A stretch of 64,000 bases of DNA. It comes from Bacteroidota bacterium (GTDB lineage: Bacteria; Bacteroidota; Bacteroidia; Cytophagales; Cytophagaceae). The stretch covers positions 1-64,000 of the forward strand of contig JAEVZS010000009.1 of the NCBI GenBank assembly GCA_023392125.1, read 5' to 3'. The position numbers and the translations under genes are program-made. The notes under the pieces are model-generated. The model was not told the DNA's origin, searched no databases, and worked only from the letters and a program-made list of their open reading frames with translations. Positions 58,588 through 64,000 of the stretch are shown one piece after another. Position 1 is the stretch's first letter, and every line of letters starts with the position of its first letter.

Positions 58588-60048
58588 ATGAATTCCGAAA
58601 TTCTTGCAAAATATCAGCCTGTAATCGGTTTGGAAATACATGCCCAGCTTTCTACCAAAAGCAAAGTATTTGCATCCGATCAGAATGAATATGGCAATTT
58701 ACCCAATACCAATGTAAGCGCGATTACCCTGGCTCATCCCGGTACGTTGCCCAGAATCAATAAAAAAGCAGTAGAATATGCGGTTAAAATGGGGCTGGCC
58801 TGCGGATGTGAAATCAACCGGTTCAATTTCTTTGATCGTAAAAATTACTTTTATCCGGATCTTCCCAAAGGTTACCAGGTGACTCAGGATCGCGCACCTG
58901 TTTGTAAGGGCGGAACCATCGTGATCAAAACAAAGGAAGGAGGAGAGAAAACCATTCGTCTCAACCGGATTCACATGGAAGAAGATGCAGGTAAAAATAT
59001 GCATCTTGAGGGAGAAGTCGATACACTGGTAGATTATAACAGAGCCGGAGTACCCCTCATTGAGATTGTAACAGAGCCGGATATACGTTCTTCGGATGAG
59101 GCTTTCGCGCTTTTGACAGAAATCCGCAAACTTGTTCGCTATCTGGACATCTGTGACGGTAACATGGAGGAAGGCTCCCTGCGTTGCGATGCGAATATCT
59201 CCGTTATGCTGAAAGGGGCATCGCAGTACGGAAAAAAGGTTGAGGTCAAGAATATGAACTCCATTCGGAATGTTCAGCGTGCTATAGATTTTGAAATTTC
59301 GAGACAGATTGAGTTAATTGAGAAGGGAGAAACGATCTATTCCGAAACGAGACAGTTTGATGCAGTAAATGGCGATACACACGGGATGCGTACCAAGGAA
59401 GAGCTGAATGATTATCGTTATTTCCCTGAACCTGATCTGCAGCCATTGCGTCTGAGTGAAGAGTGGCTGGCTGATATCAAAAACAGCCTGCCGAGCCTGC
59501 CGCATGAGCTGTACAAACGGTTTGTAAATGAATTTGGTCTTCCAGAATACGATGCGGGAGTACTTACTGACAGCAAAGAAATTGCGCTGTATTTTGAAAT
59601 ATTGTGTGAGAAGACAGCCAACTATAAGGCTGCTTCCAACTGGGTTATGGGACCTGTAAAATCCTATCTGAATGAGCTTACGTTGCACGTAAAGGATTTT
59701 CCGGTTACTCCGGAACGTCTTGCCGAGCTGATTGCTTTGGTGGATTCCAGCAAAGTAAGCTATTCTGTTGCCGCCCAAAAGATTTTCCCTGTATTGATTG
59801 AAGGTCAGGGGCACGAGTCTGTATTAAAAATTGCTGAGCGGCTTAATCTTATACAGGAAAGCGATGCCGGATCTCTGAAACCGGTGGTTGATGAAGTTAT
59901 AGCCCGGTTCCCGGCCAAAGTTGCAGAATACAAAGCAGGAAAAAAAGGCCTGCTCGGCATGTTTATGGGTGAAGTAATGAAAGCATCCAAAGGAAAGGCT
60001 GATCCTAAAGTAGCTACCGAATTGTTAAAAGAAGCTCTTGATAACTAA
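58588..60048 (+). CDS. gatB: Aspartyl/glutamyl-tRNA amidotransferase subunit B
   Basis: The protein has 486 residues from the ATG at 58588 (a TTG at 58585 is in frame). It contains the GatB catalytic motifs GLEIHAQLSTKSK, DRKNYFYPDLPKGYQ, NRIHMEEDAGK and DYNRAGVPLIEIVTEPD, and the C-terminal YqeY-like tail domain. It amidates Glu-tRNA-Gln (and Asp-tRNA-Asn) together with GatA and GatC, which are not in the window. Its stop codon overlaps the start of the next gene by one base. Confidence 0.96.
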   Translation: MNSEILAKYQPVIGLEIHAQLSTKSKVFASDQNEYGNLPNTNVSAITLAHPGTLPRINKKAVEYAVKMGLACGCEINRFNFFDRKNYFYPDLPKGYQVTQDRAPVCKGGTIVIKTKEGGEKTIRLNRIHMEEDAGKNMHLEGEVDTLVDYNRAGVPLIEIVTEPDIRSSDEAFALLTEIRKLVRYLDICDGNMEEGSLRCDANISVMLKGASQYGKKVEVKNMNSIRNVQRAIDFEISRQIELIEKGETIYSETRQFDAVNGDTHGMRTKEELNDYRYFPEPDLQPLRLSEEWLADIKNSLPSLPHELYKRFVNEFGLPEYDAGVLTDSKEIALYFEILCEKTANYKAASNWVMGPVKSYLNELTLHVKDFPVTPERLAELIALVDSSKVSYSVAAQKIFPVLIEGQGHESVLKIAERLNLIQESDAGSLKPVVDEVIARFPAKVAEYKAGKKGLLGMFMGEVMKASKGKADPKVATELLKEALDN

Positions 60049-61226
60049 TGAAGAATCGATTTTTTATATACCCACTGCTGGGAGCGTTACTGTGTCTTGC
60101 CGCTGCCTGTGACAAGCAAAAGAAAGAAAAGCAAAAGGACGGTTTTTCCGTGACCGGGAAAATAAAAGGCATTCAGTCTGACACGGTTTATCTGATGAAA
60201 ATGGATAAAAACTCCATGAATCTTGTAGATAAAACGGTAGTAGACAAGGATGGAACTTTTACTTTTTCCGGGAATGTAGAAACCCCAACCTATTATAACA
60301 TACGTTTTGACGGAGAAAAATCGGTTAGCCTGATTCTGGATAATGAAACATTCAGCTTTGAGGCAGATGCTACACAGGAGGAGCTGCCGGTAACGGTGAC
60401 CAACTCTAAGACCAATGAGGATATTCTTATCTATTCAGATTTTTTCCGTGAGCTGATGAAAGAAAGGAAAGAGCTTGAGATGGCGTATATGCGTTTTCAG
60501 ATGGATCAGGAAAAAAATCAGGACAGCATACAGCTTGTTTTTGACAAGCTCGCAGGGATGGAAGAGCGAAGAGACCGCTATACCGTTCATTTTATCGATA
60601 GTATCTTCCCTTCCAAGGCCATTTTCTTTATTGTTCCGGTATTAAACAAAGAGCCTTATATTGACTACCAGATTGATCTGAGCAGGAAACTTTATGATGA
60701 GTATCCTGATTTGGCCATTGCTAAAGAGTATAAGGAAAATATGGCTCAGGTCGAGCAACAACGGAAGGATTTTGAAGAGCAGGAAAAAAATAATCCGACG
60801 GCAATAGGGAAAGAAGCACCTGAAATTACGCTGTCTGATCCGGATGGGAAAATCATTAAGCTCTCTGATCTCAGAGGCAATTATGTCTTATTGGATTTCT
60901 GGGCTTCCTGGTGTGGGCCTTGCAGAAGAGAAAATCCTAATCTTGTAAAAACCTTTGAGCAGTATAAGAAAAAGAGCTTCAACGTATACAGTGTATCGCT
61001 GGATAAGGATCGGGCAGCCTGGCTGAAGGCCATAGAGAAGGACAATCTGGAGCATAAAGGCTGGTATCATGTATCTGATCTGAAGCACTGGCAGTCAGAA
61101 GTTGTGCCATTATACGGTATTCAGGGAATACCTTTCGCACTTTTGCTTGACAAGGAAGGCAAAATACTGGCTCGAAATCTGAGAGGACCGGCTCTGGAAG
61201 CAGAGCTGAAGAAATTGTTTGATTAG
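60048..61226 (+). CDS. TlpA-like thiol-disulfide oxidoreductase lipoprotein (DUF4369 N-terminus)
   Basis: The protein has 392 residues. The signal and lipobox (LLCLAAACDKQ) put it on a membrane facing the periplasm. Residues 35-130 form a DUF4369-type beta domain (FSVTGKIKGIQSDTVYLMK). The C-terminal thioredoxin-like domain has the redox pair in WASWCGPCRRENP and the cis-proline loop GIQGIPFALLLD. It reduces or exchanges disulfides in secreted proteins. Its start overlaps the gatB stop by one base (TAATG), and a hairpin ends the alaS-gatB-tlpA transcript. Confidence 0.9.
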   Translation: MKNRFFIYPLLGALLCLAAACDKQKKEKQKDGFSVTGKIKGIQSDTVYLMKMDKNSMNLVDKTVVDKDGTFTFSGNVETPTYYNIRFDGEKSVSLILDNETFSFEADATQEELPVTVTNSKTNEDILIYSDFFRELMKERKELEMAYMRFQMDQEKNQDSIQLVFDKLAGMEERRDRYTVHFIDSIFPSKAIFFIVPVLNKEPYIDYQIDLSRKLYDEYPDLAIAKEYKENMAQVEQQRKDFEEQEKNNPTAIGKEAPEITLSDPDGKIIKLSDLRGNYVLLDFWASWCGPCRRENPNLVKTFEQYKKKSFNVYSVSLDKDRAAWLKAIEKDNLEHKGWYHVSDLKHWQSEVVPLYGIQGIPFALLLDKEGKILARNLRGPALEAELKKLFD

Positions 61227-61267
61227 AAGTTGCCGACAGGACATGCTAATGGTCTGTTGAAAGAAAA

Positions 61268-61306
61268 TAAAAAAGTCTTTTTCTGTACGGAAAAAGACTT
61301 TTTTAT
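61268..61306 (+). terminator. Rho-independent terminator of the alaS-gatB-TlpA operon
   Basis: An inverted repeat AAAAGTCTTTTTC / GGAAAAAGACTTTT (with one G-T pair) and a 5-nt loop is followed by TTATTTT. It lies about 45 nt after the TlpA-type stop codon. Confidence 0.75.
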
Positions 61307-61379
61307 TTTGGAAGAGGGCTCATAACCCCCAAATGCCGCACAACGGAATTTACAGAGCTTTTATAAGTGCCCGGACGAT

Positions 61380-62321
61380 TTAATCTGCGAATATCAGCGC
61401 AGGTCTTTGTGTGATTTCATGATAGCAGATGCTATTGGAAGCAAAATAGTGATAGACCATACTCTTTCGCGTTTTTTGCTTATTGGTATGCGGTTCTCCT
61501 CCATGCAGAAGATTGGCATGCCAGATGAGCAGATCGCCTTTTCTGGCTGTAAAGATCCGTTTCTGAATATTATGTTCTTTTACTTTTCTGTCCAGCATTC
61601 GCTCATATTCTTTGTAATCCTTGTCTCCGATCAACAGCCAGTTGCCTTCATTATCGTAATCCGAGTTTAGATAATACGGAAGCGTATGACTGCCGGGATA
61701 GTAATGCAGGGGGCCATTGTCCGTATCAATATCCTCAAGCGCTATCCATACTCCCAGGAGGCCACCGAGAGGAAAAGTGGTCATGTGTATACTGTCAGAA
61801 TGTGTTCTCTGCTCACTTCCTGTAAGGAAATTTATACTCTGAAACAGCGTTACTTCATCCTTCATCAGTGAGGATAGCAGCTCTAAAAGCGCCGGATCCG
61901 TCCCGATCTCCTTCAATAAAGGGGATTTGTGTATTGCAAACATTATTTTGTTGCGGTACCTGAACGCTACTTTCTTATCATTTATAAGCTTTTCAATTTC
62001 TGCATTTATCGCATCCACAGTATCGCTTTTCAAGTACTGATGGAGTATGGCAAACCCTTCGGAAGCGTAATTACGAAGGCTTGCTTGTGACTGCTCACTT
62101 AGCTCTTTATAGAGACTTGTGGACTCCAGAGGAGAAATATGCTTTTCGGGAGCTAATAAAGAAGTATCAATATTTCTGAAATCTTTACTGGAAACAGGGG
62201 AAAAATAGTTTTTCCCGAGGCCCAGTTTTTTATAAAGCCTGACATTATGCCGTAGTTTCTTTTTTTGGAAAAGATTATACAGCATATAGGTCGCCTTCAT
62301 TCTTTTAATGGTTTCGAGCAT
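61380..62321 (-). CDS. Phytanoyl-CoA dioxygenase (PhyH) family protein
   Basis: The protein has 313 residues. It is a non-haem Fe(II)/2-oxoglutarate-type oxygenase. Iron ligands are the HxD in RTHSDSIHM and the distal His in WHANLLHGGEPH; the 2-oxoglutarate-binding Arg would lie in KTRKSMVYHY. YYPGSHTLPYYL is typical of the family. The substrate is unknown: relatives hydroxylate fatty acyl groups, amino acids or natural products. It is monocistronic, with a candidate -7 box at 62361-62368. Confidence 0.87.
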   Translation of the reverse strand: MLETIKRMKATYMLYNLFQKKKLRHNVRLYKKLGLGKNYFSPVSSKDFRNIDTSLLAPEKHISPLESTSLYKELSEQSQASLRNYASEGFAILHQYLKSDTVDAINAEIEKLINDKKVAFRYRNKIMFAIHKSPLLKEIGTDPALLELLSSLMKDEVTLFQSINFLTGSEQRTHSDSIHMTTFPLGGLLGVWIALEDIDTDNGPLHYYPGSHTLPYYLNSDYDNEGNWLLIGDKDYKEYERMLDRKVKEHNIQKRIFTARKGDLLIWHANLLHGGEPHTNKQKTRKSMVYHYFASNSICYHEITQRPALIFAD

Positions 62322-62360
62322 TTTAATGATGTAAAAGAATTAAAAAGATCGGTTCTTTTT

Positions 62361-62368
62361 CAAATATA
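62361..62368 (-). promoter_or_regulatory. Candidate -7 box for the PhyH gene
   Basis: The minus strand reads TATATTTG, an exact TAnnTTTG match, 39 nt upstream of the ATG at 62321. Confidence 0.45.
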
Positions 62369-62475
62369 CATAATCTTTCATGTACTAGTTTTTAAACGAA
62401 TCTATACAATGAATCTTTTTAGTCAGGTCTAAATTGACAGGATGAGGTATCCATAGGAATTTTACCAGGTATCTT

Positions 62476-63219
62476 TTATTTGATAAAGCGGACAGTTCCG
62501 TTTTTATCAATCTGAATAGTACGGTGCTGCGGCTGACCATATATTTCCAGACTTCCGCTATCGAACAGGCGAACGGTCAGAGCAGAGTCTGCCTGTACAT
62601 AGGAGAGACCCTGTCCATGATCGTGAATCAGCAATTCCCTGCATTGCTGCATGGGGCGCATATCAACAATACCCACGTTATGACGGAATGCATATACGGT
62701 ACTAGCCTGTCCTTTTAATACAGTATTACCGTACTTGAATGTTTCAAGCCAGAGAAAATCCAGGTCAATGTCAAGTTCCATATTTTCATTGCTCCAGCTT
62801 TTGACAAAAAACGTTGTACCGGTCACTTTTCCGCTTACTGTTCCGTAGCCATTGTTATAAAGACGAAAGCCCGGGTTTCCATAAATATATACTTTTACCT
62901 GCTTGTCATAGCTCCTTACCCAGTCACAGTAATTTCTGTTTTCCAGAATAAGACTGTCTCCGATGACTCGCGTAAGTATTTTGGGCAAAAGATTTGTACC
63001 CGCTTCAATCATTATTTTTTGCTCATCACCCGCAACAAAAATCAGATTAATATTGTCATTGAGGTTAATTTTTGAAAAGAGAGGAAGCGCTCTTTCTTCT
63101 TTCCTGATACTGCCTGTACTTTTCAGGCAGTCAAAGTCTTTTTCTTTGTTACAGGACAAAAAAATGAGGCTGGTTACTATATAGCAGAAGCACTGAAATA
63201 TCCTTTTTACACTAGTCAT
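62476..63219 (-). CDS. GIN domain-containing lipoprotein (DUF2807)
   Basis: The protein has 247 residues from the ATG at 63219, which overlaps the preceding stop (ATGA). The signal with lipobox IFLSCN leads to a mature protein anchored in the membrane. LPLFSKINLNDNINLIFVAGDEQKIMIE is the head of the GIN domain, followed by short beta-helical repeats (GYGTVSGKV, DHGQGLSYVQADSALTVRLF). GIN-domain proteins are putative surface adhesins or envelope proteins common in Bacteroidota. The gene follows, and is coupled to, the acyloxyacyl hydrolase gene. Confidence 0.82.
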   Translation of the reverse strand: MTSVKRIFQCFCYIVTSLIFLSCNKEKDFDCLKSTGSIRKEERALPLFSKINLNDNINLIFVAGDEQKIMIEAGTNLLPKILTRVIGDSLILENRNYCDWVRSYDKQVKVYIYGNPGFRLYNNGYGTVSGKVTGTTFFVKSWSNENMELDIDLDFLWLETFKYGNTVLKGQASTVYAFRHNVGIVDMRPMQQCRELLIHDHGQGLSYVQADSALTVRLFDSGSLEIYGQPQHRTIQIDKNGTVRFIK

Positions 63220-64000
63220 TTGTTGATGATTCGATATGTTAGACCCCATTCCACAAAATCAGCTTTTCCCAGGTGTGCACGCATGGCTGCATTTACTGCC
63301 AGGCCGGGCAGCAAGTAGTATCGGATGCCATATCTCTGATAGATTCGCGGATTTATACTGACCGGCTGATAAAAGCTATAGCCCAGGTGAGTTATTATTG
63401 CCAGCTTATGGATACTGAGCTCATGCCCTGCTACAAAACCACCCTGAAGCAGCTGAAATACATTTACTGTTGTTTCATCATCAACCCAGTAACGTTTGGT
63501 ACCATCGTAAAACAAGTCTGCTCCGGCAATGAGTATGCTTTTATTGTTAAGCTGTCTGCCACCGTATGCTGATAATGTTCCTACGGGGTGATTGCGGCTG
63601 TTTACAGGATATTCGTTTTTAGAGCCTGCTGCTGCTGCAAGCAGCAATAGCCAGCGCTTTTCTTTGGGAGCTTTTTTCGCCTGAACCGGTGCTGATGGTT
63701 GTGAAAGTGTATATTGTAATCCGGCAAAAATATTGGGGATGTTGATTCCTCCGTTGGGCATCCTGACACTGCCATTGCTGAAATGGAGCAAATCTATGCC
63801 TATCTGGGTACTGAATCCGGAGCTGAACTTCTGCTCATAGGCCACTCGTCCGTTGAGAACAAAATTAAGTCTGGAGCTGAGCAGATTGTTTTGTGTATTG
63901 GTGTGCAGGTCAAAACGTTTACCAACCAGGCCACCGCCGCCGGCAATACGATAGGTTATGGCAAAATCAGATCGCTGAAGGAGCTTTCCTTTAAAAAACA
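63216..64000 (-). CDS. PagL-like acyloxyacyl hydrolase, 3' part (cut by window end)
   Basis: At least 261 codons are open from the window edge to the TGA at 63216; the beginning lies outside. Read from 64000, the frame enters as DFAITYRIAGGGGLVGKRFD and LNFVLNGRVAYEQKF, then GIDLLHFSNGSVRMPNGGIN, where the His-Ser pair and NGGIN motif match lipid A 3-O-deacylase (PagL) and Bacteroidota acyloxyacyl hydrolases. It should be an outer-membrane beta-barrel that removes an acyl chain from lipid A. The GTG at 63845 is internal, not the start. The C-terminus overlaps the GIN gene start. Confidence 0.8.
   Translation of the reverse strand, partial: FFKGKLLQRSDFAITYRIAGGGGLVGKRFDLHTNTQNNLLSSRLNFVLNGRVAYEQKFSSGFSTQIGIDLLHFSNGSVRMPNGGINIPNIFAGLQYTLSQPSAPVQAKKAPKEKRWLLLLAAAAGSKNEYPVNSRNHPVGTLSAYGGRQLNNKSILIAGADLFYDGTKRYWVDDETTVNVFQLLQGGFVAGHELSIHKLAIITHLGYSFYQPVSINPRIYQRYGIRYYLLPGLAVNAAMRAHLGKADFVEWGLTYRIINK

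Noticed and set aside
61308..61330. GAGGGCTCATAACCCC resembles a tRNA-Met anticodon arm with a CAT anticodon.
   Set aside because: There is no T-arm GTTCGA sequence or acceptor stem around it, and it directly follows a terminator. It is a chance stem-loop.
1..64000. Signs of an insertion sequence, prophage, toxin-antitoxin or CRISPR system.
   Set aside because: No transposase, integrase, phage structural, Cas or toxin-like ORF and no regularly spaced repeats were seen.

Overview
The window comes from a member of the Bacteroidota. The evidence is a type IX secretion C-terminal sorting domain (159-2246), recurrent TAnnTTTG-type -7 boxes in front of genes, almost no Shine-Dalgarno sequences, the family-typical gene order acpP-fabF-rnc beside an IPExxxVDY gene and pyk, DUF5686 and GIN-domain proteins, and a flexirubin-type pigment locus. 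I cannot resolve the genus from the sequence. No tRNA, rRNA, insertion sequence, prophage or CRISPR array was seen, and base composition looks even throughout.

Layout. 1-2250: start of an OmpA-type gene and a T9SS-exported beta-propeller-like protein. 2.8-11.25 kb: a nitrate module made of a divergent formate/nitrite channel (nirC-like), a giant nitrate reductase fused to a NirB-like FAD/[2Fe-2S] module, a nitrite/sulfite-reductase-like protein with a C-terminal rubredoxin, then molybdenum cofactor genes moaA-moaD-moaE-mobA. 11.2-19.6 kb: housekeeping genes (rnc, fabF, acpP, IPExxxVDY, pyk, M42 peptidase, TauE/SafE, DUF72, dprA).

19.7-52.6 kb is a complete-looking flexirubin (aryl polyene-dialkylresorcinol ester) locus. 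An introductory operon carries a C45 NTN hydrolase, a phosphopantetheinyl transferase and an aryl ligase. Next come an outer-membrane DUF5686 protein and a methyltransferase on the minus strand, then a tyrosine ammonia-lyase, FabG, ketosynthase, ACP, LpxL-like acyltransferase and DarA. From darB onward about 19 kb of tightly packed, overlapping genes read as one operon: DarB, two dehydratases, a small HTH-like protein, a BtrH-like acyltransferase, an ABC transporter, a thioesterase, a set of true and degenerate ketosynthases with a second ACP, a NodB deacetylase, LolA, a lipoprotein, a GT2-DUF2062 protein, a 1290-residue MMPL-PlsC-methyltransferase fusion and an FAD oxidoreductase. The proposed logic is: TAL makes 4-coumarate; the ligase, ACP and KS/KR/DH enzymes extend it to an aryl polyene; DarA/DarB condense two acyl chains to a dialkylresorcinol; an acyltransferase joins the two; and the MMPL, ABC, LolA and outer-membrane proteins move the pigment to the outer membrane.

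52.6-64 kb: a DUF900-type hydrolase, a lipoprotein, a MerR regulator, an M23 peptidase, alaS, gatB, a TlpA-like lipoprotein, a PhyH-family oxygenase, a GIN-domain lipoprotein and the 3' part of a PagL-like acyloxyacyl hydrolase cut by the window end.

The items most worth follow-up are the MMPL-PlsC-methyltransferase fusion, the BtrH-like candidate for the unknown ester-forming step, the catalytically dead ketosynthase relatives, the nitrite-reductase-like rubredoxin protein without a visible sirohaem site, and a repeated near-palindrome at both ends of the nirC-nas divergent promoter region.
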